Shown here: positions 17,108-23,819 of the stretch, in pieces | Layout: each line of letters starts with the position of its first letter | Position numbering within the stretch: the stretch's first letter is position 1 | From: CBDUBS01 sp965365445 | GTDB lineage: Bacteria > Bacteroidota > Rhodothermia > Rhodothermales > DASSAV01 | Length of the DNA stretch: 28,223 bases | Direction: 5' to 3' | Assembly: GCA_965365445.1 (NCBI GenBank) | Contig: CBDUBS010000029.1 | Coordinates: forward strand, 1-28,223 | Made by a program: the position numbers and the translations under genes | Notes under the pieces: model-generated | Told to the model about the DNA's origin: nothing | Seen by the model: the letters and a program-made list of their open reading frames with translations, nothing else | Database searches by the model: none

Positions 17108-18606
17108 AAGTGTCCGTCACAGGAATTCCTCTCTCCGAGTTGGATGTCGATTTGCTGCTGATCCCGCTGGCCGAAGGAGCGGGGGACCGTCTGGCCGCAC
17201 TCGGCGCCGTGCTGGGCGCCGCGTTCAATCGGGCCGTAGCTGATTTTAGCGCACGCACCGGGGAATCGCTTGTGGTGTATCCCGAGCAGGCGCGCGCGCA
17301 TCGGGTGGCGCTCATCGGGCTCGGCCCGGCCTCGGGCATCGATGCGGAAGGATTGCGGCGGGCCATGGCGGAAGGGGCGGCCGTTGTGGCGCAGCGGAAG
17401 GCCAAAACGGCGGCGCTGCTCGTCCCTGATACGGGTCTCGATGCGGAAACGGTAAGCCAGGCGCTCGTGGAAGGATTCGTGCTGGCCTCCTATCGGTTCA
17501 CCCGATACAAAACGGCCCCGGAGGACCGCCCCGAGGCCGTGGAGCGCCTGGTGTTGCATTCAGAGAAAGAGGATCAGGTTAGCCGGCGCGGGGCCGAGCG
17601 CGGCCGGATCATCGCCGAGGCAGTCATCACCGCGCGCGACCTCGTCAACCTGTCGCCCGATGAAAAAACCCCCACATTGTTTGCCAGAGCGGTCGAAAAA
17701 TCGGCCAAGAAGCACGGCTATACGGCCGACGTATGGGACAAGGCGCTCATTCAGGAGGAAAAAATGGGGGGGTTGCTGGCCGTGAACCGGGGCAGCCTCG
17801 AACCGCCCACGTTCGTAGTGCTGACATGGCAGCCCGACAATGCGGTCAACACGCGCCCGGTCATTCTCGTCGGCAAAGGGGTCATGTTCGATACCGGCGG
17901 CCTCTCCCTGAAGTCTACCAAAGACTCTATGGATCAGATGAAGTCGGATATGGCGGGTGCGGCCGCCGTCGTCGGCGCGTTCGAGGCGCTGGCTCGTCTG
18001 GACATACCCTTGTACGTAGTCGGTCTGATCCCGGCCACCGATAACCGGCCGGGTGAAAACGCCTACGTCCCCGGAGACGTCATCATGATGCATTCCGGAA
18101 AAACCGTCGAGGTACTCAATACGGACGCCGAGGGCCGCCTCATCCTGGCCGATGCGCTCTCGTATGCCGCCATGTACAAGCCTGAACTGGTGATCGATCT
18201 GGCTACGCTGACCGGTGCGGCCGTCATCGCGCTCGGCAGTGAAGCCGCCGCCCTGATGACCAGCTCCGACGAAGGCAGCGCCGACCGTCTGGCGGCTCTG
18301 GAAGCAGCGGGGTACCGCAGCGGCGACCGCGTCCACCGGATGCCGATGTATTCCGAATACGCCCGCAAACTGGATAGCGACGTAGCCGATCTCAAAAATG
18401 TAGGCGGCCGCGAAGCCGGAGCGATCACGGCGGCGAAGTTCCTGGAACACTTCGTCAGTTACCCCTGGGTTCACATCGATATTGCCGGTCCGTCCTTCCT
18501 CTCCGAACCGAAACCGTATCGGCCTCGCGGCGGAACGGGGTTCGGGGTGCGTCTGCTCGTCGAGTTTTTACGCGATTACGCCGGACCGAAAAAGAGACGC
18601 TCCTGA
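17104..18606 (+). CDS. pepA: Leucyl aminopeptidase (family M17)
   Basis: Two-zinc cytosolic aminopeptidase releasing N-terminal amino acids from peptides, usually a hexamer. The 500 residues show a variable N-terminal domain (about 1-170) and the M17 catalytic domain. Metal and catalytic residues fit the E. coli PepA pattern: Lys258 and Asp263 in VGKGVMFDTGGLSLK, Lys270, Asp282 in MKSDMAGAA, and Asp341, Glu343 and Arg345 in the signature NTDAEGRL (339-346). No signal peptide. The ATG overlaps the nrnA stop, and pdxA starts 4 bp after its own stop, so it is inside an operon. Some PepA proteins also bind DNA in plasmid recombination; no sign of that role here. Confidence 0.96.
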   Translation: MKVSVTGIPLSELDVDLLLIPLAEGAGDRLAALGAVLGAAFNRAVADFSARTGESLVVYPEQARAHRVALIGLGPASGIDAEGLRRAMAEGAAVVAQRKAKTAALLVPDTGLDAETVSQALVEGFVLASYRFTRYKTAPEDRPEAVERLVLHSEKEDQVSRRGAERGRIIAEAVITARDLVNLSPDEKTPTLFARAVEKSAKKHGYTADVWDKALIQEEKMGGLLAVNRGSLEPPTFVVLTWQPDNAVNTRPVILVGKGVMFDTGGLSLKSTKDSMDQMKSDMAGAAAVVGAFEALARLDIPLYVVGLIPATDNRPGENAYVPGDVIMMHSGKTVEVLNTDAEGRLILADALSYAAMYKPELVIDLATLTGAAVIALGSEAAALMTSSDEGSADRLAALEAAGYRSGDRVHRMPMYSEYARKLDSDVADLKNVGGREAGAITAAKFLEHFVSYPWVHIDIAGPSFLSEPKPYRPRGGTGFGVRLLVEFLRDYAGPKKRRS

Positions 18607-18610
18607 ACCC

Positions 18611-19684
18611 ATGCAGAACGACGAAACGGCATCCGTGGCTCAAGAACGCCACCGGCTTCCTCGCATTGGCATCACCCTCGGCGACCCGAACGGCATTGGG
18701 CCGGAGGTGGTATTGCACTGCCTTCAGGATTCCCGGCTGCTCAAGTACATCCAACCCGTCGTCATCGGGTCGGTGCCGGTGCTCACCTGGCATGCACGGC
18801 AACTGGGCTACCACGACCTGCCCGTTGAGGTGGTGCTGGACGCTGCCGACGCGGGCGACCGCCGGGGCATCTACGTCCTCGACGTCAGCGGCGAGCAGAC
18901 GCCCCGCGTAGATCTGGGTCAGATTACCGAGGCCGGAGGCCGCCTCTCGATGCTGGCCGTTGCCGAAGCCGTCGATCTGTGCCGCGACGGTGTGCTCGAC
19001 GGCATGGTGACGGCGCCCATATCCAAAGAAGCCATTTCAAAGGCGGGATACACCGACCCCGGCCACACGGAGTTCATCGCCCGGCGCGTCGGGTGCGACA
19101 CCTATACCATGATGATGGTGGCGGACCACCTTCGGATCGGCCTCGTTACGGCGCATATGGCCATCGGGGAGGTGCCCCGTGCCGTAACCATCGAGGCTAT
19201 CCTGAACCGCATCCGCATCATCAGCCAGAGCCTGGAAACCGATTTCGGCATCAGCCGGCCCCGTATCGCTGTACTCGGGTTGAACCCGCACGCAGGCGAC
19301 GGCGGTGTGCTCGGTCGGGAGGAACAGGAAACCATCATCCCGGCCATATCGAAAGCGTGCGAAAACGGCTACCTCGCCTTCGGCCCTTACCCGGCGGACG
19401 GCTTCTTTGCCGTAGGGCAGTACCGCCGCTTCGACGCCGTCCTTGCCATGTACCACGATCAGGGCCTGACGCCCTTCAAAACCCTCGCCTTCGATACGGG
19501 GGTCAACTTTACGGCCGGGCTGCCTATCGTGCGCACCTCGCCCGACCACGGTACGGCCTTCGATATCGCCGGCTCGGGCAAAGCCGGAGCCGGCAGTATG
19601 CGCAGCGCGCTGTACCTTGCGCTGGATATCGCCCGGCGACGTATGGCCCACGCGGACGTACAGGAGGCCGACCGAAGCGCATGA
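18611..19684 (+). CDS. pdxA: 4-hydroxythreonine-4-phosphate dehydrogenase
   Basis: NAD-dependent oxidative decarboxylation of 4-phosphohydroxythreonine in the DXP-dependent vitamin B6 pathway; PdxJ uses the product. The 357 residues include the ITLGDPNGIGPEV motif (21-33), TDPGHTEF (148-155) and YHDQGLTPFK (281-290). The three metal-binding histidines expected by family spacing (45 and 55 residues apart) are His182, His227 and His282. An in-frame extension to 18482 overlaps pepA and looks spurious, so the ATG at 18611 is used. The stop overlaps the next start by 4 bp (ATGA). pdxJ is not in the window. The PdxA2 branch of the family (D-erythronate/D-threonate metabolism) cannot be fully excluded. 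Confidence 0.93.
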   Translation: MQNDETASVAQERHRLPRIGITLGDPNGIGPEVVLHCLQDSRLLKYIQPVVIGSVPVLTWHARQLGYHDLPVEVVLDAADAGDRRGIYVLDVSGEQTPRVDLGQITEAGGRLSMLAVAEAVDLCRDGVLDGMVTAPISKEAISKAGYTDPGHTEFIARRVGCDTYTMMMVADHLRIGLVTAHMAIGEVPRAVTIEAILNRIRIISQSLETDFGISRPRIAVLGLNPHAGDGGVLGREEQETIIPAISKACENGYLAFGPYPADGFFAVGQYRRFDAVLAMYHDQGLTPFKTLAFDTGVNFTAGLPIVRTSPDHGTAFDIAGSGKAGAGSMRSALYLALDIARRRMAHADVQEADRSA

Positions 19685-20457
19685 ATCCGCCGGAAACACT
19701 CCACGGAAGCCCTCCGTACTCGGTGCTGGCGGCCGGCTACGACGCCGTCATGGCCCACGTCGAATACGATTTCTGGGCCGGATACATCCACGGATTCATC
19801 GAACAATACCTGCCGGAAGCCCATTCGGTGCTCGAACTGGGCTGCGGTACCGGCACGTTCGCTCTGGAACTGGCGAAACTGGCCGCCTATGATTACCTCG
19901 GCACCGACCGCTCGCCCGAGATGGTCCAGGTGGCTCGCTGGAAAGCCGAACGCGAACAAATGCCTCTCCGCTTTGAGGTGGCCGACTTTACCACCTTCAC
20001 TGTGGCGGAGCCGGTAGATGTCGTGCTGCTTCTCTACGACGGCTTCAACTACCTGCTCGACCCTGAGTCTGTCCGCAAGCTGTTCCGATGCGTTCACCAG
20101 GCTCTGCGGCCCGGCGGCCTGTTCCTGTTCGACCAGAGCACCCCGGCCAATTCGAAAAACAACGAAGCCTATTTCGAAGACGAAGGAGAAGTAGACGGCT
20201 TTCGGTATGTACGGCACAGCCGCTACGATCCCGACGCCCGGTTGCATACCACCACGTTCGACATAGAAGCCCTCGGACGGACCGTGCGCGAGCAGCACGT
20301 CCAGCGAGCCTATACGCTCGGGGAGGTTCGTGCGCTCGTTCGCAGGGCAGGATTCGAAGAAGTTGCCGTAACGCAAAATTTCAGCACGCTCCCGGCCGAT
20401 CGGAGAGCGGAGCGAATCCACTGGGTGCTGCGAAAGCCCTACATTCCTACGAGATAG
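19681..20457 (+). CDS. Class I SAM-dependent methyltransferase, substrate unknown
   Basis: Cytoplasmic methyltransferase of 258 residues with a Rossmann-type SAM fold. Motif I VLELGCGTGTF is at 50-60, followed by the acidic end of strand 2 in GTDRSPEMVQVARWKA (74-89) and a motif IV-like DVVLLLYDGFNYL (about 111-123). The GYDAVMAHVEYDFWAGYI entry (19-36) is typical of small-molecule methyltransferases of the Methyltransf_25/11 type. The upstream in-frame extension is antisense-like noise inside pdxA; the ATG at 19681 overlaps the pdxA TGA. It is the last gene of the nrnA-pepA-pdxA chain, and its 3' end overlaps the convergent lipoprotein gene by 19 bp. The substrate cannot be inferred from context. 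Confidence 0.85.
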   Translation: MNPPETLHGSPPYSVLAAGYDAVMAHVEYDFWAGYIHGFIEQYLPEAHSVLELGCGTGTFALELAKLAAYDYLGTDRSPEMVQVARWKAEREQMPLRFEVADFTTFTVAEPVDVVLLLYDGFNYLLDPESVRKLFRCVHQALRPGGLFLFDQSTPANSKNNEAYFEDEGEVDGFRYVRHSRYDPDARLHTTTFDIEALGRTVREQHVQRAYTLGEVRALVRRAGFEEVAVTQNFSTLPADRRAERIHWVLRKPYIPTR

Positions 20458-21035
20458 CCCGCCGAGCCCGGCCGCGCCCGGAACTCGCCGCGCGCCCGGA
20501 TTTCTACCCCATCGATAATGCGGCTGCCCTGGGTCAGACGACCCTCCAGTATTCCGTTGAACGATCCGGCAAGCAACGTATCCGTCGAAACGTCGATCGT
20601 CACGGAGCCGCTGCGGGAAACGAAAAAGCGGCTGAGATCCTTCCGGTATACGATGGCCATGCGCTGATCGGTGGAAGCCGAATCGAGATCGGACCTTTTG
20701 ACCAGTTTGTACGTGCCGGGAGCAGGGAGGCTGTCGCCCTCCGGAAACAGTACGACGCCGCCCGTCAGATCAACCTGCGACTCCAACTTTACAAGCAGCA
20801 TTTCCTTCCCCGTTGTCGGATTGCGCACCGGACCGAATCGGGCGGAACCCCGCAACGTGTCGATTATGGCGCCGGACAATACCACACGGTATGGGCGGGT
20901 GGGGGGCGCCAGCGGAGCGCCCGTAGAATCGGCTGCCGCAATCCCGGCCGGCGATTCCTCGCCGCAACCACCGAGCAACGGCAGCAACAGGCTCAACAGC
21001 AATAGAAGAACGCGCATGTCGAATCGAAAAATCAT
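20439..21035 (-). CDS. Putative small lipoprotein, function unknown
   Basis: 198-residue protein with a lipoprotein signal: hydrophobic stretch 9-21 followed by the lipobox LGGC with Cys24. The mature part opens with a short Gly/Ala/Pro-rich linker, then alternating polar and hydrophobic stretches that suggest a small beta-rich domain; I recognise no family. The ATG at 21035 has GAGGAGG 11 bases upstream, within a hairpin; the ATG at 21017 (residue 7) would also leave an intact lipobox. The 3' end runs 19 bp into the convergent methyltransferase gene, so no terminator fits between them. An extracytoplasmic, membrane-anchored location is likely; function unknown. Confidence 0.7.
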   Translation of the reverse strand: MIFRFDMRVLLLLLSLLLPLLGGCGEESPAGIAAADSTGAPLAPPTRPYRVVLSGAIIDTLRGSARFGPVRNPTTGKEMLLVKLESQVDLTGGVVLFPEGDSLPAPGTYKLVKRSDLDSASTDQRMAIVYRKDLSRFFVSRSGSVTIDVSTDTLLAGSFNGILEGRLTQGSRIIDGVEIRARGEFRARPGSAGYLVGM

Positions 21036-21043
21036 CGTACGGG

Positions 21044-21059
21044 CCGCCTCCTCAGGCGG
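21044..21059 (-). promoter_or_regulatory. Hairpin enclosing the Shine-Dalgarno of the lipoprotein gene
   Basis: On the minus strand CCGCCT-GAGG-AGGCGG is a perfect 6 bp stem with a 4-base loop, ending 8 bases before the ATG at 21035. The purine-rich ribosome site GAGGAGG lies in the loop and 3' arm. A second stem, GGGAA-CAC-TTCCC (21058-21070), is immediately upstream. Folding could limit translation of the lipoprotein; this is inference from sequence only. Confidence 0.4.
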
Positions 21060-21212
21060 GAAGTGTTCCCTCAGCCGGATGAAAACCCGTGTGGTTAAGC
21101 GCCATTTATTTCAATACCTGTATACGTCGTCATCCCAGTGAAAGGGGGGAGCGGGAATCCTCCCTTTACATGTCCTCCGGGCCCCAACGGGGCGGTTCGG
21201 GCTCGGTCCGGG

Positions 21213-21243
21213 AGGATGGGTGAACGGATAACGGTTCCATCCT
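21213..21243. repeat. Bulged inverted repeat in the intergenic region
   Basis: AGGATG (21213-21218) pairs with CATCCT (21238-21243), and after a three-base bulge GAAC (21222-21225) pairs with GTTC (21234-21237), leaving an eight-base loop. The combined 10 bp stem could form on either strand. It may be part of a structured leader of the lipoprotein gene or an unassigned RNA. Confidence 0.35.
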
Positions 21244-21483
21244 GTGCAGGAATTTCGATTCGTGCCCCGGGAGACGTTTCGGAACAGGCGCCCAAGCTAC
21301 ATAAAGAATAACGCCTGCGCTACCGCATCCCCCTTTGTTAAATGGAAGATCGGGTATTCAAGCTTCCTTAATTATTGAGGTCGTAAGGGCCGTCAGGACC
21401 GATTCCTCCAACTCGTTTTACCTTCCATGCGACCGTAAGCTCTTGGGAGCCGTGTAACAAGCCTGTCCCGGTCTGCGATCTGC

Positions 21484-21519
21484 AAACAAAAACGCCTGCC
21501 CCATTTTGTGGGGCAGGCG
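21484..21519 (-). terminator. Rho-independent terminator of the small secreted protein gene
   Basis: A perfect 10 bp stem (CGCCTGCCCC at 21493-21502 with GGGGCAGGCG at 21510-21519) encloses a seven-base loop. Read on the minus strand it is followed directly by TTTTTGTTT (complement of 21484-21492), the classic U-tract. It lies 48 bp past the stop of the minus-strand gene that ends at 21567, the only gene pointing at it. Confidence 0.85.
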
Positions 21520-21523
21520 CTGT

Positions 21524-21549
21524 AGGGCGCCAAATAAAGGCGCCCTTTT
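21524..21549 (+). terminator. Second terminator-like hairpin, U-tract on the + strand
   Basis: AGGGCGCC (21524-21531) pairs with GGCGCCCT (21539-21546) around an AAATAAA loop, followed on the + strand by a run of T. It would stop + strand transcripts before they enter the secreted-protein gene as antisense. On the minus strand it is preceded, not followed, by pyrimidines, so it would be a weak stop there. With the adjacent hairpin it makes a two-sided barrier. Confidence 0.65.
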
Positions 21550-21566
21550 ACATATATATTTGTATG

Positions 21567-22004
21567 TCAATACGTGGCGCTCATTTCGTTACCGGCGGCC
21601 AGCGCGAGGCGGATTTGCTTGCGGACACACGGCGACTTCTCGAACCGTTCGGACCGGGCCAGGAAATCCATGGCCCACGGGTGCTGCATCTTGCCGATGG
21701 TCACTACGGCCATACGCCGCATGTTCTCATCATCGCTGTTGCGGTAGATTTTGACCAGATCAAACACGGCAGCCGAAATATCCGTATTTTCTGCGTACTG
21801 GATCGCGAGGCGCATGGCGGACTGCTGCAAGCCCTTGTGTTCGGAGGCCAGGCCGCGCACCAGGCTTTTCGAGAAGGACTCCCATTTGGCATCCGTCATC
21901 GCCGTAGCCGACCCGGCCGGGTCTCCGCCGGCAAGCGGATTCGCGGCGACGTTCAGGGTTACCATCAGGGCGAATAACGTAGTGAATAAAGATACACGTT
22001 TCAT
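21567..22004 (-). CDS. Small secreted helical-repeat (HEAT-like) protein
   Basis: 145-residue exported protein. Residues 1-21 form a clear signal peptide (basic MKR, hydrophobic core, cleavage near the VAA/N boundary). The mature part, from about 38, is predicted all-helical with HEAT-like pairs: ESFSKSLVRGLAS, QSAMRLAIQYA, ISAAVFDLVKIYRNS, NMRRMAVVTIGKMQ and WAMDFLARS. The RRMAVVTIGKM segment is the most HEAT-like. No catalytic motif. The gene stands alone with a near-perfect AAAGGAGG ribosome site eight bases before the ATG, a Bacteroidota-like promoter upstream and a strong terminator, which together suggest a well-expressed monocistronic unit. Similar small exported HEAT-like proteins accompany stress or ECF-sigma loci in some Bacteroidota, but none of those partners is here. 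Confidence 0.8.
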   Translation of the reverse strand: MKRVSLFTTLFALMVTLNVAANPLAGGDPAGSATAMTDAKWESFSKSLVRGLASEHKGLQQSAMRLAIQYAENTDISAAVFDLVKIYRNSDDENMRRMAVVTIGKMQHPWAMDFLARSERFEKSPCVRKQIRLALAAGNEMSATY

Positions 22005-22012
22005 AGTGGGTT

Positions 22013-22020
22013 CCTCCTTT
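22013..22020 (-). promoter_or_regulatory. Consensus ribosome-binding site AAAGGAGG
   Basis: AAAGGAGG on the minus strand, eight bases before the ATG at 22004. It is the best Shine-Dalgarno match in the window and fixes the start of the secreted helical-repeat gene. Confidence 0.85.
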
Positions 22021-22071
22021 ATCGAGTGTCTTAACGACTCCTTTTGTATGCTGGTTACGAGCGTTCCATAG

Positions 22072-22103
22072 CAATGTTACAGCGCTTCCGTGTTTTTACC
22101 AAA
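22072..22103 (-). promoter_or_regulatory. Candidate Bacteroidota-type promoter for the secreted helical-repeat gene
   Basis: On the minus strand TTTG (complement of 22100-22103) is followed after 20 bases by TAACATTG (complement of 22072-22079), one mismatch from the TAnnTTTG -7 box of Bacteroidota. Transcription would begin near 22065, giving a leader of about 60 bases that includes the strong ribosome site. Confidence 0.45.
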
Positions 22104-22191
22104 CCCCTCCCTGTGCCTCCTCAGTAACGCTGTTTCAGGAGTAAGGGTAACGACTGTTAAAACCATACTTAAAAATTAAGGTGGGTGATCC

Positions 22192-22272
22192 GCCATATAG
22201 AGTTGAGCTTTTCCGACACGAAACTTGCCTGTTAAATCGGTGTGAACTTCGACGTAGCGTGTTCTATATGGC
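22192..22272. repeat. Spaced inverted repeat GCCATATAGA / TCTATATGGC
   Basis: GCCATATAGA at 22192-22201 and its exact complement TCTATATGGC at 22263-22272 are separated by 61 bp. They lie upstream of the + strand hypothetical gene at 22403. They could be paired operator half-sites or arms of a long hairpin. Confidence 0.5.
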
Positions 22273-22402
22273 AAAAATCCTCTTTTTTCCGGGCATTGTA
22301 GATACGCTTGCTGCTGCTTACCTGGAACGATAACTCGCCTTCATCTTTACATCTGCCTTCCGATACACCCTTCTTCATCCCGGTAGAGGCCGGAAAGCCT
22401 AA

Positions 22403-22951
22403 ATGGTTAAGGTTCGTCTCGACATATCGCTGTGCTTTCGTTGGGTAGTGGTGGCCTGTTTCGTCATGGGGGCGGCCCCAGGAACGGTTCGGGCGCAGCG
22501 AATCGTGGGCGATCAGGCCGAAGCGCTTCACCGGATGGAAGGGGTGCTGCTTTTCGGAGGGGATGTGCCCGAAGTCCATGTCGGCACGTTCCCCGGGCGT
22601 AGGGACTTGCTCGAAATGGTTACGGACCGTCTGAAAGCGGGGAGCGTGCCGATCCTTTCCGAACGCGATTGGACCATGACGCCGGGCTCGCCGGTATTGT
22701 ACATCGAGATCGACGCATGGCCGGTGGGGGAGGGCGCCCTGGCTTACGGCATAAGGTTCGAGGTGCAGGAACTCGTCACTCCACTTGCCGCCCCTGACCA
22801 GGCTACATATGGGGTCGTCTGGAGCGCCCGCGACGCAGGTTCGCTTACGGCGGGTGAGCCGGGTCCGCTGCTTGCGGCCGTCGGCGCCCTCGCCGATAAA
22901 CTGGTGCTGGATTTTCATACGGCCAACCCGGATACGCATGGCACACGGTAA
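22403..22951 (+). CDS. Hypothetical secreted protein
   Basis: 182-residue protein with an N-terminal signal peptide (hydrophobic stretch about 14-26, cleavage likely after VRA before QR at about residue 32). No family is recognised. The mature domain alternates strands and helices, contains VLYIEIDAWPVGEGALAYGI around 98-117, and ends with a helical ADKLVLDFH stretch. This pattern (a short-chain extracytoplasmic domain with a conserved-looking IEID strand) resembles small periplasmic proteins that sense or bind ligands, but that is weak inference. The stop lies 14 bp inside the psuG frame, so the two are probably co-transcribed. No clear Shine-Dalgarno. Confidence 0.65.
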   Translation: MVKVRLDISLCFRWVVVACFVMGAAPGTVRAQRIVGDQAEALHRMEGVLLFGGDVPEVHVGTFPGRRDLLEMVTDRLKAGSVPILSERDWTMTPGSPVLYIEIDAWPVGEGALAYGIRFEVQELVTPLAAPDQATYGVVWSARDAGSLTAGEPGPLLAAVGALADKLVLDFHTANPDTHGTR

Positions 22952-23819
22952 CACGGGGGTCGTAGCGCTGGAATCGACCGTGATCGCGCATGGGTTGCCC
23001 TATCCGCACAATATACAGGCAGCCATGCGCCTGGAGGAGATCGTCCGGGAAGAAGGGGCCGAGCCTCGAACGCTCGGCGTCGTCGGGGGAGCGCCCGTGA
23101 ACGGTCTGTCGGCCGGGCAGATCGAACGGTTCGGTGCTTCCGAGGGGGTCCGGAAAGTAAGCGTGCGGGATCTGCCCGTGGTGATGGCCGGAGGGCTGGA
23201 CGGAGCCACTACGGTTGCCGCTACGATGGTGCTCGCCCATCGATTCGGCATCGAGGTATTTGCCACGGGAGGCATCGGCGGGGTTCACCGGAGCCGGCCC
23301 GGCGAACCGAGCTTCGACGTGAGCGCCGACCTGAACGCCCTGGCCCGCTATCCCATGATCGTGGTATGCGCCGGGGCCAAAGCCGTACTGGACCTTCCCG
23401 CGACGCGCGAGGTGCTGGAAACGTGCGGGGTAACGGTAGTCGGGTACCAGACCGGCGAAATGGCGGCTTTTTATAGCCGGAACAGCGGCCTGCCGGTCGA
23501 TACACGCTGCGATACACCCGAGGAAGCAGCGGCCGTTTTCGCCGCCCGCCGGAGCCTGGACCTGCCGGGTGCGGTGCTCGTTACGGCGCCCGTCCCGGTG
23601 GAAGCCGAAATACCGGAGGAGGTAATCCGGCCGGCCATCGAGCGTGCGCTGGTCGAAGCCGACCAGCGGGGGTTGCGTTCTGCCGAGGTGACCCCCTTTC
23701 TGCTGGACCGGCTGCGGGTCATTACGGGCGAGCGCACGCTCCGGACCAACGTTGCGCTGCTCGAAAACAACGTCCGCATTGCCGCGCGGATCGCCGCGGC
23801 GCTCGCCCGGATGGGCTAA
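22938..23819 (+). CDS. psuG: Pseudouridine-5'-phosphate glycosidase
   Basis: Cleaves the C-C glycosidic bond of pseudouridine 5'-phosphate to uracil and ribose 5-phosphate (reversibly) during turnover of modified RNA. The 293 residues carry the family segments ALESTVIAHGLPYP with the catalytic Glu12, KVSVRDLP with Lys73, FATGGIGGVHR (108-118), SADL with Asp131 and AGAKAVLDLPAT with the catalytic Lys148, and a C-terminal TNVALLENNVRIAARIA with the conserved Asn. The ATG at 22938 is chosen because the preceding in-frame residues belong to noise inside the upstream gene. The usual partner, pseudouridine kinase PsuK, is neither fused nor adjacent. The 3' end overlaps convergent ddl by 4 bp. Confidence 0.94.
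   Translation: MAHGNTGVVALESTVIAHGLPYPHNIQAAMRLEEIVREEGAEPRTLGVVGGAPVNGLSAGQIERFGASEGVRKVSVRDLPVVMAGGLDGATTVAATMVLAHRFGIEVFATGGIGGVHRSRPGEPSFDVSADLNALARYPMIVVCAGAKAVLDLPATREVLETCGVTVVGYQTGEMAAFYSRNSGLPVDTRCDTPEEAAAVFAARRSLDLPGAVLVTAPVPVEAEIPEEVIRPAIERALVEADQRGLRSAEVTPFLLDRLRVITGERTLRTNVALLENNVRIAARIAAALARMG

Larger units (their letters stand above)
21036..21566. other. Long intergenic region rich in hairpins; no convincing gene
   Basis: This 531 bp stretch between two minus-strand genes has no coding frame with recognisable features. From left to right it holds the lipoprotein leader hairpins, a segment at about 21130-21160 reminiscent of dispersed intergenic palindromic repeats, a bulged hairpin at 21213-21243, an AT-richer segment at 21300-21480 with only short stems, and two terminator-like hairpins at 21484-21549. 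It should contain the lipoprotein promoter. A small RNA is possible but I could not match a known family. Confidence 0.5.
22005..22402. other. Divergent intergenic region, AT-richer than its surroundings
   Basis: About 400 bp between the start of the minus-strand secreted protein and the start of the + strand hypothetical. It contains the minus-strand ribosome site and candidate promoter, and a widely spaced inverted repeat (22192-22272). A TTAAAAACC/TTAAAAATTAAGG-like AT-rich core at about 22155-22180 could hold the + strand promoter, but no confident boxes were found. No coding frame with recognisable features. Confidence 0.5.
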
